NCBI GenBank assembly: GCA_964398315.1
Contig: CAYNMV010000010.1
Coordinates: 1 to 64,000, forward strand
DNA from: JADLCB01 sp964398315
GTDB taxonomy: Bacteria; Planctomycetota; Phycisphaerae; Tepidisphaerales; Tepidisphaeraceae
DNA: 64,000 nt
Direction of reading: 5' to 3'
Part shown: positions 35,379 through 44,660 of the stretch, one piece after another
Layout: every line of letters begins with the position of its first letter
Numbering within the stretch: the first letter of the stretch is position 1
Notes under the pieces: model-generated
Seen by the model: the letters and a program-made list of their open reading frames with translations, nothing else
Databases searched by the model: none
What the model was told of the DNA's origin: nothing
Program-made: the position numbers and the translations under genes

Positions 35379-37787
35379 CTATTTCACCGCGTCCGTGGGC
35401 GGCGGAGTGACATCCACCGGCGGGGTTGGCGGCGCCGCGGGAGGCGGCGGGGCGACCGTATCCACCGGGGGGACCTCCACCGTCGTCGGCGGCGGGGTCA
35501 CCGGCGCCACCGGGGGCGTGGGGGTCTCGGTGGGCGGCTGCACACCGATGTCCGTGGGCGGCGGCGGCGCGGTCGGGGGCGTCACCGGGGGCGGTGTGAC
35601 CGCCGGCGGGGCGGTCGGCGGCGGAGTGACATCCACCGGCGGGGCCACCGGAGGCGGCGTCACCGGCACCGGCGGCGCAACCGTATCGGTGGGCGGCTTC
35701 ACGCCGATATCAGCCGGGGGCGGTGTCACCACCGGGGGCGTGACCGTCGGCGGCGTCACCGTGGGCGGAGCCACGGGCGGTGGGGTCACATCCACCGGCG
35801 GCTGCACTGTCTCGGTCGGAGGCTTCACCACATCCACCGGCGGTTTCACCACATCAACGGGCGGCTTGACCGTATCCACCGGCGGCTTCACACCAATATC
35901 AACCGGCGGCGGGGCCACCACGGCCGGCGGGGTCACCACGGGCGGGGCCACCGGCGGTGGGGTCACCTCTGAGACCGGCGGAGCCACATCCACGGGCGGC
36001 TTCACCTCAACCGGCGGCTTCACCGTGACCGGTGGTTTCACGGCCACCGGCGGCACTACCGTGTCGGTCGGCGAGGCCACGCCCAGATCCACTGGCGGCG
36101 GCAGCGTCACGCTCTCCGTCGGCAGTGTGATGCCCACCTCTACCTTCGGCGGCGTGGGCAGCGCGATCTCAATCGGCTTCACTTCGACGACCTTGGGTAC
36201 CTGAACCTTGGGCACCTCAACCTTGGGGATGCGTGCCTTGGGCACCTCCACCTTCACCGGAGGGGTCGCAACCGCCACCGGCGGCGGGGCCACCTCTACC
36301 GGCGGGGTTGTCACAGGCGCATCGATTTTGGGGGCAACATCAACCGGCGCTATCGCCACGTCCGTGGGGGCGCTCACGCCGATATCCACCTTGGGCGGGG
36401 CAACGGGTGTTGTCTCGATCGGCGGCATCACCGCCGTCTCCACCGGCACCTCCACCTTGGGCGCGGCCGGCGGGGCAACCACGTCGATCGCGACCGGCGG
36501 CGCAGCCTCGGTCGGCACATCCACCTTCGGTGCGATGTCAACCGGGGGCGTCACATCCACCGGCGGCGTTGCCACCGCGACATCCACGCTGGGGGCGGCA
36601 ATATCCACCGGTGGCGCGACCTCGGGTGCGGTCACGCTGGCGGCGACATCAATTGCCGGAGCAACATCCACCACGGGTGCTACGTCGACCGGCGGAGCCG
36701 CTTCAACCGGCGGGGCAACGCTGGCGGTTTCAACCGCCACGGGCGTCACATCCGCCACGATATCGGTTGGCAACGCCAGGCTGGTTTCAGAGGGAAGGGC
36801 AACCGCCGACTCAGCCGCCGAGGCTTGCTCAAACGGCGGTGCGGGCTCGCTGCCCTGGACCGGGGCCTGCGCGACCGTACGGCCGGTGGATGCGGAGCTG
36901 GCGGCGGGTGTGATGCTGCTGGGCGCGGCCGAACTCTTGCCCGAGCTGGTCTGCGGCCCAGCGCTGGCGATCCCGCCGGCAGTCTGCCCGCTGGCCGGGC
37001 TGCTGCTCTTGCCCGAAGCGCTGGCGACGGTGCGCCCGGGGACGTTGGCTGCCAGGGCGTTGGCATCAATCCAGCCGCTGGCCGACAGCGCGTTGATGGC
37101 CGACTGCAAATCCTGTGTGCGCGAGCGCAGGCGGAAGACATCCGAGCCCTGGCGGGTGGCGATCTGCCCCAGGCGCTCCAGTCCCTGTTTATGGGTGAAG
37201 AAATCCTCACGATTGATGGCGGCCAGTTCCGGCTGTTTTTCGCCGCCGGCCAGTTTGGCCTGCTGATTGTCCGCCAGCGTGAAGGCTGCGACGCCCTCCT
37301 CGCGCGGCCGGATGGTGACCTCGTTTTCCTCGCAGGCGTAGTAGCTGCGACGGGCATCCGGGTCATAGCTGACCAGCACGACGGCGGTGGTGGCCTCGAC
37401 GACCGCATTGCCATCGTGGATCTGCACCACGCCGTTCTGTACGGCACGCCTGCCAACGAACACATGGGCGGTGCCGTATTCAACCTGGATGTTGGTCTGG
37501 CCGGTGCCTTCCCACACGCGCACCGCACTGTGGGAGTCGATTTTCAGCACAACCCGGCTGGCCAGCAGCAACGACAGCCCACCCTGGCCGGTGGTGATCA
37601 GTTCATCATTGTTGACCAGGGCATGCAGATCAGCGGGGCGTGCCTGCTCTGCGGCGAAAATACTGCCCGAGCCATAGGCGGCGGTGATGCGGCCGATGGG
37701 CTGGTTCTCCGCGGCGTAAACCGTGATCGGGGCAGCGGTTGCGAGCATCAGCGCCGCACGGACAGACCACTTGATTGTACGCTTCAT
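35379..37787 (-). CDS. Secreted FecR-like protein with giant proline/valine repeat tail
   Basis: The 802-residue protein has a signal peptide (to about residue 25), a FecR-like beta domain (about 30-140: LITTGQGGLSLLLASRVVLK, AVRVWEGTGQTNIQVEYGTA) and a helical linker (190-245). From about 350 to the C-terminus come repeats built of PPVDV, PPVTPP and VKPP units. A longer motif, (V)DIGVxxPTxT, recurs with its Gly at 470, 552, 569, 632, 695 and 748. The last spacings are 63, 63 and 53 residues. There is no C-terminal domain or anchor. GGAAGG precedes the ATG. The TPR/beta-barrel gene lies immediately upstream on the same strand. The tail should be extended and disordered and could span the envelope or a surface layer. 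Confidence 0.8.
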   Translation of the reverse strand: MKRTIKWSVRAALMLATAAPITVYAAENQPIGRITAAYGSGSIFAAEQARPADLHALVNNDELITTGQGGLSLLLASRVVLKIDSHSAVRVWEGTGQTNIQVEYGTAHVFVGRRAVQNGVVQIHDGNAVVEATTAVVLVSYDPDARRSYYACEENEVTIRPREEGVAAFTLADNQQAKLAGGEKQPELAAINREDFFTHKQGLERLGQIATRQGSDVFRLRSRTQDLQSAINALSASGWIDANALAANVPGRTVASASGKSSSPASGQTAGGIASAGPQTSSGKSSAAPSSITPAASSASTGRTVAQAPVQGSEPAPPFEQASAAESAVALPSETSLALPTDIVADVTPVAVETASVAPPVEAAPPVDVAPVVDVAPAIDVAASVTAPEVAPPVDIAAPSVDVAVATPPVDVTPPVDIAPKVDVPTEAAPPVAIDVVAPPAAPKVEVPVETAVMPPIETTPVAPPKVDIGVSAPTDVAIAPVDVAPKIDAPVTTPPVEVAPPPVAVATPPVKVEVPKARIPKVEVPKVQVPKVVEVKPIEIALPTPPKVEVGITLPTESVTLPPPVDLGVASPTDTVVPPVAVKPPVTVKPPVEVKPPVDVAPPVSEVTPPPVAPPVVTPPAVVAPPPVDIGVKPPVDTVKPPVDVVKPPVDVVKPPTETVQPPVDVTPPPVAPPTVTPPTVTPPVVTPPPADIGVKPPTDTVAPPVPVTPPPVAPPVDVTPPPTAPPAVTPPPVTPPTAPPPPTDIGVQPPTETPTPPVAPVTPPPTTVEVPPVDTVAPPPPAAPPTPPVDVTPPPTDAVK

Positions 37788-37952
37788 GACATACCTTCCC
37801 GTTTCCAGCTAGCTGCGCGCAGGGACACGCGGGGCGGCAACCCGCTCTTTTTATCAGACAGGCCACGACCCCGTTTCGTTAGCCAATAATATTGCCCGCC
37901 CTGAAAAAATCATGCCACGCGCCGGATGCGTAAGTACTCCGGCAAGAATAGG

Positions 37953-39596
37953 TTAAAAACTGTAGATGAACCGCACGCCCAGCACGCCGCGGTCATACTC
38001 GAACGGCGTCTGTCCGCCAAACCCGACGTTGGAGTCGCGGTTGGTGTAGGCGTAGTCCACACGGATCGACGCATTCTTGAAAATCTCCCGCGTCAGGCCG
38101 ACCGACAGGACGTACTCCAGGTCGCTGCGTTTGTCGCGGTCGGCCGGATCGTCGAACAGGCTGGGGTTCTGGTAGTCCTCGTAGGTCAGGGTGGCGCCCA
38201 TGTCCAGCCGCAGTTTCCAGAACGGCAGCGGGGTGTAGTAGACGATGCCGAAGGTGTGCAAATAGCCGTAATACTCCTCACCCTGCGTGTCCTGGTAGGT
38301 GAAGCGATAGCTGATATCGATGTTCGACTTCTCATTCTGGTCGAACAGCGACGGCAGGGTGATGCCCTGGACGATGCCCAGCACGTGGTTGTTGCCATCA
38401 CGATCCAGCTCGCGCAACACCGGATCGGAGAATGAATCGGCGAAGTCGTTGTGCTGGTACTGGTAGTAGATCGAGGTGTATCCCTTCTGCGGGTAGACCA
38501 GCGTAAGCTGCGGCGTAATCAGGTGGCGGGTCAGGTATTTCTCGTGACCGAACTCGATGTAATTGAAGCCGTAGCGGGCACTTGCGTACAGGTTATCAGC
38601 CAGGCGGTAGTTCATGTACGGCCCGGCCTGGTAGCTGAAGATATTGAACGACTGAATATCCTGCTGGAACGTAAAGTAGCCGGTTGCCTCAACGCCAATA
38701 TCATAATTTTGCCCGCGCAGGAGGCTGTAGCTGCCGCGCGGTTGCAGGACAAAACGGCCGTCCTCATCGTCTGAGATTTCACCCGGCAGCGCGACGTTGG
38801 ATCCGAGCAGCAGCACGTTGGTGTCGTACTCGTAGCTGGCGGTGATCTGAAGCTCCCACGGCCGAGGCGTGCGCTGCTGGGCTGCCAGAACATCATCCAA
38901 CTGGCGCGAGGCGGCGGCCACGGTGGGATCGCGATCGGCGCCACCGATGCTGGCTTCATGGTAGATCTGGCGGGCACGCACCAAGTCCCGCATGCGCAGG
39001 TAGGTCAGGCCCTGGTAGAACTCGGCCGATTCCTGCTCAACGCCACCGGCCCGGCGGGCCTGCTCGAACGCCTGGGCCGCCAGTTCCAGCTCCCCCTGGG
39101 CGTAATAAATCTGACCTTTCAGGTAGGCGGCTTGGGCCTGCCAGGTGGGATCGCGCTCGAACTCGGCAATATCGGCACGGGCCTCGTCATATTGTCGCAG
39201 CGCGATGTGCGCCTTGGCGCGGGCTGCCCGCACTTCGGTGAGCGTCGGGTCCAGGCGGATCGCCTGATTGAAGGATTGGACCGAATCGGCGTATTTGCCC
39301 TGGTCAAGCTGAGCCAAGCCGAGGAAGTACCACGCCTGCACATCCCCGGCATCTTCCTGCGTGAGCTGGCGGAACGATGTTTCGGCAGCGGCCAGTTCGC
39401 CGCGGTAATACTTGCCCTGGGCCTCCTGGAACAGGATTTCGGCCTCCGCCGAGCGCGAAAAGCGCACATCCGGCAGTGGGGCGGTGGTTGCGGGGGGGAT
39501 TGGCTCGACTGATTCCTGTGCCCTGGCCAGGTTCGCACTGCCCGCCGCCAAAGCCAGCATGACGCTCACACACTGAATCGAATGCTTCATCCTCAT
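37953..39596 (-). CDS. TPR protein with C-terminal outer-membrane beta-barrel
   Basis: The 547-residue protein has a signal peptide (to about residue 27). Around five TPR units (50-230; AWYFLGLAQLDQGKYADSVQSFNQAIRLDP) precede a beta-barrel of about 300 residues with alternating aromatic strands. It ends in GVLGVRFIYSF, and the terminal Phe is the usual signal for outer-membrane assembly. The build recalls TPR-barrel proteins that export or anchor surface polymers. GGAG precedes the ATG at 39596. The FecR/repeat gene follows 165 bases downstream on the same strand, suggesting a joint surface role. Confidence 0.8.
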   Translation of the reverse strand: MRMKHSIQCVSVMLALAAGSANLARAQESVEPIPPATTAPLPDVRFSRSAEAEILFQEAQGKYYRGELAAAETSFRQLTQEDAGDVQAWYFLGLAQLDQGKYADSVQSFNQAIRLDPTLTEVRAARAKAHIALRQYDEARADIAEFERDPTWQAQAAYLKGQIYYAQGELELAAQAFEQARRAGGVEQESAEFYQGLTYLRMRDLVRARQIYHEASIGGADRDPTVAAASRQLDDVLAAQQRTPRPWELQITASYEYDTNVLLLGSNVALPGEISDDEDGRFVLQPRGSYSLLRGQNYDIGVEATGYFTFQQDIQSFNIFSYQAGPYMNYRLADNLYASARYGFNYIEFGHEKYLTRHLITPQLTLVYPQKGYTSIYYQYQHNDFADSFSDPVLRELDRDGNNHVLGIVQGITLPSLFDQNEKSNIDISYRFTYQDTQGEEYYGYLHTFGIVYYTPLPFWKLRLDMGATLTYEDYQNPSLFDDPADRDKRSDLEYVLSVGLTREIFKNASIRVDYAYTNRDSNVGFGGQTPFEYDRGVLGVRFIYSF

Positions 39597-39890
39597 CGAT
39601 CTCCGAGAGTTGTCCTCCCCATCGCCCGCGCATCCGCTGTGCGCAGCTCTTCCCTGAAGCGGGCCACTATCTTACCGCCGCTGCCCGGCCCCCCCAATCG
39701 CCGGCCCCGCCTGCGCCAACAGCCTCAGGCTCACCATACCGGGCCTGGCACTGCACCGACAATGGAAATTGCATGAGGGGCATGATCCGCATCAAGGCCG
39801 GGCTGCTGGCCTTCTTTTTCCTGCCCTGGATGGAGGGAGCAAGCGGGCGCTGGCCACGCCGGCCGGGGGCTGGATTCATCGTGGTTCGGC
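39597..39890. other. Divergent intergenic stretch
   Basis: About 290 bases between the TPR-barrel gene and the VWA promoter. A TAAGAT sequence on the minus strand (near 39670) could be a -10 for the barrel gene, with no good -35. I see no gene in it. Confidence 0.35.
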
Positions 39891-39918
39891 TGGACAGGAT
39901 GCCGGCACGGTCTATCCT
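39891..39918 (+). promoter_or_regulatory. Promoter of the VWA gene
   Basis: TGGACA, 16 bases, then TATCCT, which ends nine bases before the ATG at 39928. The gap has no ribosome-binding site, another likely leaderless start. Confidence 0.5.
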
Positions 39919-39927
39919 CCGCTGTAT

Positions 39928-40767
39928 ATGGGTTACTACTCCTACGGCTACGGTGGCAGCGGACGGCGGAAGAAGTCGCCGGGGGAGGTTTTCGTCCGCC
40001 TGATCGTCATCGCGGTGGTGGTCGTGCTGTTCAACAAGTGGTTCCTCAACCGGCACCAGCCCACCCCGCCAGCCGCGCCGGAGGCGGCCGGACCGGTCGG
40101 GCTAACCGATGAGCAGCGGGCGCAGATCCAGCGTGATCTGATGCCCGCCACGCGACCTTCCCCACAGGAGGGCATCGCCGCCATCATCCTCGTTGATACC
40201 TCCGGGAGCATGGATCAGCGCGTTCAGGGGGAAGCGGGGAAATCGGTGGTGAAGATGCAGGCGGCCCGGCAGGCGGTGATGGAACTGGTTGAAACCAGCG
40301 CCCGGCTGCGGACCGAACGGCTGACGCTGCCGGTGCAACTTGGGATCTACGAGTTTTCCGAGCGCGTGGCGGACAATGTGCGGGTGGTCGTGCCACTGGG
40401 CGAGCCCAACCCCGCCGCCGCCCGGCAGGCACTGGAGCGGATGAAGCCTGAGGGTGGCACGCCGATCGGAACGGCCCTCATCCGGGCCAAGCGCGACTTG
40501 GACCAGGCCGGCCTGAATCGCCAGCACATCCTGATCGTCACCGATGGGGAGAACACCGCCGGCCCATCGCCGCAGGCGGTGCTGGAGGTGATGAACGAAT
40601 CGCAGGAATCGCTTCCTGCCTCGGTCTACTTCGTTGCCTTCGATCTCGATGCCGCGCATTTCAACGCGGTCAAGGACAGGGGCGGGGTCGTTCTTCCCGC
40701 CGCCGATGCCGCAGCCCTCCGCCGCACGCTCGACAGCGTGTTGACCGAGCGCATCCTGGTTGAGTGA
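39928..40767 (+). CDS. Membrane-anchored von Willebrand factor A domain protein
   Basis: The 279-residue protein has a short Gly/Tyr-rich head (MGYYSYGYGGSGRRKKS), one transmembrane helix (VFVRLIVIAVVVVLF), a Pro/Ala linker and a VWA domain to the end. The metal-ion-dependent adhesion site is intact: DTSGSMD with Asp90, the conserved Thr in the GGTPIGTAL region, and VTDGENTAG. Such domains bind protein partners through a metal. The start at 39928 is chosen by its promoter and because the frame upstream lacks coding character. No MoxR or other VWA-partner ATPase is adjacent, so its partner is unknown. Confidence 0.8.
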   Translation: MGYYSYGYGGSGRRKKSPGEVFVRLIVIAVVVVLFNKWFLNRHQPTPPAAPEAAGPVGLTDEQRAQIQRDLMPATRPSPQEGIAAIILVDTSGSMDQRVQGEAGKSVVKMQAARQAVMELVETSARLRTERLTLPVQLGIYEFSERVADNVRVVVPLGEPNPAAARQALERMKPEGGTPIGTALIRAKRDLDQAGLNRQHILIVTDGENTAGPSPQAVLEVMNESQESLPASVYFVAFDLDAAHFNAVKDRGGVVLPAADAAALRRTLDSVLTERILVE

Positions 40768-40797
40768 AGGCCCACGCGATCACCGGGATAGAGCACA

Positions 40798-41193
40798 TCA
40801 CGGCGTGCCGCCGCGGCCTTCCTTGCGGGAATGGCGCTTGAACTTCGGGTCGTGGATGTCGGTGGGGGCCTGATCCCAGCCGTCTGGTTCTTCCTCAAAC
40901 ATCGAATGATCGACCTCATCGCCGGCGCGATCGGGCGCATCGGGGCGGTCGGCGGTGTCCTCTGCCCGGCCGGATCGCTCATCTTCGGCGTCCTCGCCGT
41001 TGATCTGCCGCTCGGGGTCCTGCTTGTTTTGAACGGCTTTATCGGTTTGGTCCGGCCGGTCGGTGGGTGTGGATTGATCGCTGTCCAGGCGCCCCTGCCC
41101 GGCCTCTTTCTCGGGCTTGGCACGCTCATAGCTCGTGGCAGTATCGGGGGCATTGCTGCCAACAGGATCGGTGGGCTGATTTCGGCTCTGCAT
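40798..41193 (-). CDS. Small disordered acidic/polar protein
   Basis: The 131-residue product is almost wholly hydrophilic, rich in Asp, Glu, Arg, Gln and Pro, with no hydrophobic core (RPDQTDKAVQNKQDPERQ is typical). It ends in a basic stretch, KFKRHSRKEGRGG. It is probably intrinsically disordered. The start at 41193 has an AGAGAG sequence upstream. I recognise no family. The composition is too uneven for a random frame, but the gene is unproven. Confidence 0.5.
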   Translation of the reverse strand: MQSRNQPTDPVGSNAPDTATSYERAKPEKEAGQGRLDSDQSTPTDRPDQTDKAVQNKQDPERQINGEDAEDERSGRAEDTADRPDAPDRAGDEVDHSMFEEEPDGWDQAPTDIHDPKFKRHSRKEGRGGTP

Positions 41194-41379
41194 GGGTTGC
41201 TCTCTTTCCTTGGGTTGACCCCAGGAGATGAGCATATCCCGCGCCAGCAGCCCCGGCAGCGCGGAAAAGAGGGCAGGGGAGCAAGATGCCGCAAAATGCT
41301 GAGTGCGTCACGCGCAGCGCGCAAGAAGAAACGAGCGCTTTCCTGCGCGCTGCGCATCATCGCTTTCCCATCCCACGCG

Positions 41380-42567
41380 CTATCGCAGGAAAAACTCCAT
41401 TAACTCATGGCCGCGCTCCAGTTTTAAGCCGGTGGCGGCGGCGGCGGGTTCATCATATGCCGCACCGGAGGCATCGGCGATGTCCGAGCCGGCGATAGCG
41501 AACAGGGTGGGGGCGTAGCCGTGTTTGCGCGTGGCGATGTTGGTGGGGTGGTCCGGCAGCACCATGATGCGCCACTCGGGGTAGGTCTTGAGCTTCTCCA
41601 GCACCGGGCCGACCACGTGGCGGTCAATGTGCTCGATCGCGGCGATCTTGGTTTTCCAGTCCGCCTGGTGCGAGGCCTCATCCGGCGCTTCGATGTGACT
41701 CAAGACCAGATCATACTCATCCAGCTTGGCGGCCGTGTGCTCGCCCTGGCCGGCGTAGTTGGTGTCGTGGAAGCTGGTCATCCCCGGTACCTCATGCACA
41801 TCCCACCCCAGCAGCACCGCCAGGCCGCGCAGCAGATCAACACCCGTAATCATGCAGCCGCTCCTGACGCCAAAACGCTCTACGAAGCGCGGCATGTTCG
41901 GGGCATGCCCCTGGCCCCAGAGCCAGACTTGTGTCGCCTCATTCAGGTTCCTGGCATAGCGCGTCTTGTTGACCGGATGCTCCGCGAAGAGCCGGGCCGA
42001 CCAGTCAATGATCTGGCGAAGCAGTTCATCCCCCTTGCCGGTGGGCAGGTGATCGGCGGCGGGCAGGTCGGGAATCTCGTGCGGCGGCCAGGTGCGCACA
42101 TCAAACTCCAGGTCGCCGCGATAGACCATCAGATTGCGGTAGCTGACGCCATCGTAAAACTCGATGCCCGGCACATTGACCACCTGGCGCAGGTCGGCCA
42201 GCAGGGCGGCGGCCTCCTCGTTGCTGATCCCGCCGGCCGAGTGGTCCTTCATGATGCCATCGCGCACGGTGACGAGGTTGCAGCGGAAGACCCAGTCGGT
42301 GGGCGCCAGCGGGATGCGCTGGGCGGCGGCTTCCAGCGGCGCACGACCCGTATGGTAGATCGCCGGGTCGTATCCCAGCAGTGACATGGTCGCCACATCA
42401 CTGCCGGATTCGAACCCCGGCGGCACTGTGCTGACCAGTCCGAGCCGCCCGGCACGGGCGATGGCATCCATGTTGGGCGTGTCGGCCGCCTGCAGCGGGG
42501 TCTTGCCGCCAAGCTGCGGCAGCGGGTCATCGGCAGCGCCGTCGGGAATGATGATGGTGTACTTCAT
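41380..42567 (-). CDS. apgM: Cofactor-independent phosphoglycerate mutase, archaeal type
   Basis: The 395-residue enzyme of the alkaline phosphatase superfamily interconverts 3- and 2-phosphoglycerate. Motifs are the metal site IIPDGAADDPLPQLGGKTPLQ near the start, GSDVATMSLLGYDP with the serine nucleophile, FRCNLVTV, HSAGGISNEEA, HIEAPDEASHQ and VLPDHPTN. The archaeal-type form is distinct from the 510-residue GpmI. Some close relatives are annotated as a proposed homoserine kinase, so a threonine-pathway role is a small possibility. The ATG starts the usual MKYTIIIPDG. Confidence 0.88.
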   Translation of the reverse strand: MKYTIIIPDGAADDPLPQLGGKTPLQAADTPNMDAIARAGRLGLVSTVPPGFESGSDVATMSLLGYDPAIYHTGRAPLEAAAQRIPLAPTDWVFRCNLVTVRDGIMKDHSAGGISNEEAAALLADLRQVVNVPGIEFYDGVSYRNLMVYRGDLEFDVRTWPPHEIPDLPAADHLPTGKGDELLRQIIDWSARLFAEHPVNKTRYARNLNEATQVWLWGQGHAPNMPRFVERFGVRSGCMITGVDLLRGLAVLLGWDVHEVPGMTSFHDTNYAGQGEHTAAKLDEYDLVLSHIEAPDEASHQADWKTKIAAIEHIDRHVVGPVLEKLKTYPEWRIMVLPDHPTNIATRKHGYAPTLFAIAGSDIADASGAAYDEPAAAATGLKLERGHELMEFFLR

Positions 42568-43061
42568 GTCATGGGGAATGTCCCGTGTGACGGGCGCAAA
42601 GTCAAAAGCCGCGCGTTGTGTGCGATCGGGGCGGGCGCGCTGGCGGGAAGCAGCTTGGCCGCTGCCGGTGGCAAAGAAGGATTGGCGCTGGCGGGCAGCG
42701 GGCTGCTGCCGTCAAATCCACCCCTTACTGGCGATATTATCAGACGTTTCAGCGGCCAGCCCCTTGCGGGCGGCACAATCCGTGTCACAATCGAATCGCT
42801 CATTTTCATCCCAGATCGTGAGCGTGTCGATACAATGACTGTACGACACGGACCCGAAATCCGCTGCCGGTTGTGCGGCGGTGGGTCCGAGCTTCGGGCA
42901 AACACGCGGCGATCGTCCGCCGCAGCCCAATGCTGACGGGACTGGGGAACCATCAGTCCCCGCTTGGCGGATACCCGGCCCGGCACCCATGTGCGGGAGG
43001 CCGGCGAATCCGGTCAGCGAGTTGGGCGCTCGAAGCACATTCCGAGGTGATCTTCACCTTT
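42568..43061. other. Divergent 494-base intergenic region with an inverted repeat
   Basis: The gap separates apgM (minus) from the acetyltransferase fusion (plus). The only structure I see is an inverted repeat at 42823-42850 described separately. Frames on both strands are short and look non-coding. Confidence 0.45.
42823..42850. repeat. Imperfect inverted repeat in a divergent promoter region
   Basis: CGTGTCG(A)TAC pairs with GTACGACACG around a seven-base centre (AATGACT), with a single bulged base. A TACAAT that could act as a -10 lies inside it. It may be an operator for a regulator of either divergent gene, or a hairpin in the leader. Confidence 0.4.
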
Positions 43062-44660
43062 ATGGGCACCGATCCCCTTTCGGGATGGGGCCTGCGTCCG
43101 GTCGAACTGGCCGATCAGCCCCTCCTCAATTCGTATTTCCAGTCCATCCGTCAGCCTCTGTCCGACTACACGTTTTCGCAACTGTTCAGTTGGCGCAACA
43201 GCCTGCGAATCCTGTGGAAGGTGATCGAGGGCCACCTGTGCGTCTTCGCCAACGGCGCAGGCGATCTGACGTTGCTCATGCCCCCCATCGGCGAGGGCCG
43301 CCCGGATCGTGCGCTGGCGGCCTGCTGGGAACTGATGCATGAATACAACACGCGCGCCGGCTGCCCCGAGCAGAGCCGCATCGAGTATGCCAGCGAGGAA
43401 CTGCTGGCCCGCTTCGATCGCACGAAGCTGGAGGTGGCGCCGATGGGGGTGGACTATCTCTACGATGTCCAGCGCATGATCGACCTGGCCGGCAGCGACC
43501 TGGCCAGCAAGCGGCAGCTCAAGAACCGCTTCATGCGCAATAACGACTTCTATGCCGAGCCGTTCGACGCGGCCCGCCACACCGATGCCTGCCTGGCGCT
43601 GCTGGAGGAGTGGAAGGAGCACCAGGATGCCAGCCATGCCGCCGAACCCGGCACCGCTGCGCTCAAGCGGTTGAAGGAGTCGATCGCCACGAAGACATCG
43701 CTGCTCAATGCCGCCGCCCTGGGGTACCAGGGGATGGTGGTCTACGTGAAGGAGAAGACCGCGCCACGGTGGGAAGGATATGCGCTGCGCGCCTTTACCT
43801 TCGGCGAATACCTGGGCAGCGACCAGGCGAGCATCGTCATCGAGAAGACGGACCTGAGCGTCAAAGGCCTGGCCCAGTACATCTTCAGCGCGTTCTGCGA
43901 GCGCTACTATCGCGAGCGGCCGCTGATCAACGCCGGTGATGACTGGGGCCTGCAAAGCCTGGCGTGGACGAAGATGAGCTACCGGCCGATCCGGCTCCTT
44001 CCGAAGTACATCGTGCGGCGGGCGGCGGCCGTCCAGGTGAATGTGCCGGCCGAGACGGTGGCATGGTCGCCATCGCTGAATGTTGCGGCGATGGCTGCCG
44101 CCGATGCGGAGATACCCAGGCGAGTGGCCGAGGTGGCCGCCATAGCCCGGCCGCCTGCCGTGCCAGCGCCCGAGACGCCGCTCCCCCAGCCGGTGGTGCG
44201 CGCTGCCCGGCCTGAGGATATCGATGCGGCGGCGGCCCTGGAGCAGACCTGCTTCAGCACCTACTGCCTCAGCAGGCGGCAGATCCGCTACCTGCGCGGC
44301 AGCAAGACCGTCATTTTCCTCGTGGCCGAGGATGGCGGGCAGATCGCCGGGCAGGCGATCGGGCTGGTCAGGCATCATAGGACCAGCGCATCCGGCCGGA
44401 TCTACAGCCTGGCGGTGCGTCCCGAATGCCGTGGGCGGCACATCGGCCAGGTGCTGATGCAGCGCATGCTCGCCGAACTGACTGCCCGCGGCGTGCGCCG
44501 GGTCTACCTGGAGGTCGAGCAATCCAACATCCCCGCCCAGCGCCTGTATCAGCGCATCGGTTTCCGCCGTATCGGGCTGCTGCCGGACTACTACGGCCAG
44601 GGGCGGGATGGCATCCACATGATGTTCGAGGTGCAAATGCCGACGCGCATCGCGGCGTAA
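43062..44660 (+). CDS. DUF2156-like domain fused to a C-terminal GNAT acetyltransferase
   Basis: The 532-residue protein has two parts. Residues 1-310 resemble the DUF2156 double-GNAT fold of phosphatidylglycerol lysyltransferase C-termini (GWGLRPVELADQPLLNSYF, FSQLFSWRNSL, KRQLKNRFMRN, INAGDDWGLQSLAWTKMSYRP). An Ala/Pro linker (about 345-385) leads to a RimI-like GNAT domain with IYSLAVRPECRGRHIGQVLM and VYLEVEQSNIPAQRLYQRIGF. The start at 43062 has GAGGTGA ten bases upstream, the best ribosome-binding site around; the frame continues upstream without coding character. It may modify an amino group on a protein or lipid; the substrate is unknown. Confidence 0.75.
   Translation: MGTDPLSGWGLRPVELADQPLLNSYFQSIRQPLSDYTFSQLFSWRNSLRILWKVIEGHLCVFANGAGDLTLLMPPIGEGRPDRALAACWELMHEYNTRAGCPEQSRIEYASEELLARFDRTKLEVAPMGVDYLYDVQRMIDLAGSDLASKRQLKNRFMRNNDFYAEPFDAARHTDACLALLEEWKEHQDASHAAEPGTAALKRLKESIATKTSLLNAAALGYQGMVVYVKEKTAPRWEGYALRAFTFGEYLGSDQASIVIEKTDLSVKGLAQYIFSAFCERYYRERPLINAGDDWGLQSLAWTKMSYRPIRLLPKYIVRRAAAVQVNVPAETVAWSPSLNVAAMAAADAEIPRRVAEVAAIARPPAVPAPETPLPQPVVRAARPEDIDAAAALEQTCFSTYCLSRRQIRYLRGSKTVIFLVAEDGGQIAGQAIGLVRHHRTSASGRIYSLAVRPECRGRHIGQVLMQRMLAELTARGVRRVYLEVEQSNIPAQRLYQRIGFRRIGLLPDYYGQGRDGIHMMFEVQMPTRIAA

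Noticed and set aside
35341..37266. Glycine-rich plus-strand frames (GGVTSTGG-type) that look like PE-PGRS or fibre proteins
   Set aside because: They are the complement of the proline/valine repeats of the FecR-like gene. Only the minus strand has a signal peptide, a FecR domain, a ribosome-binding site and a terminator.
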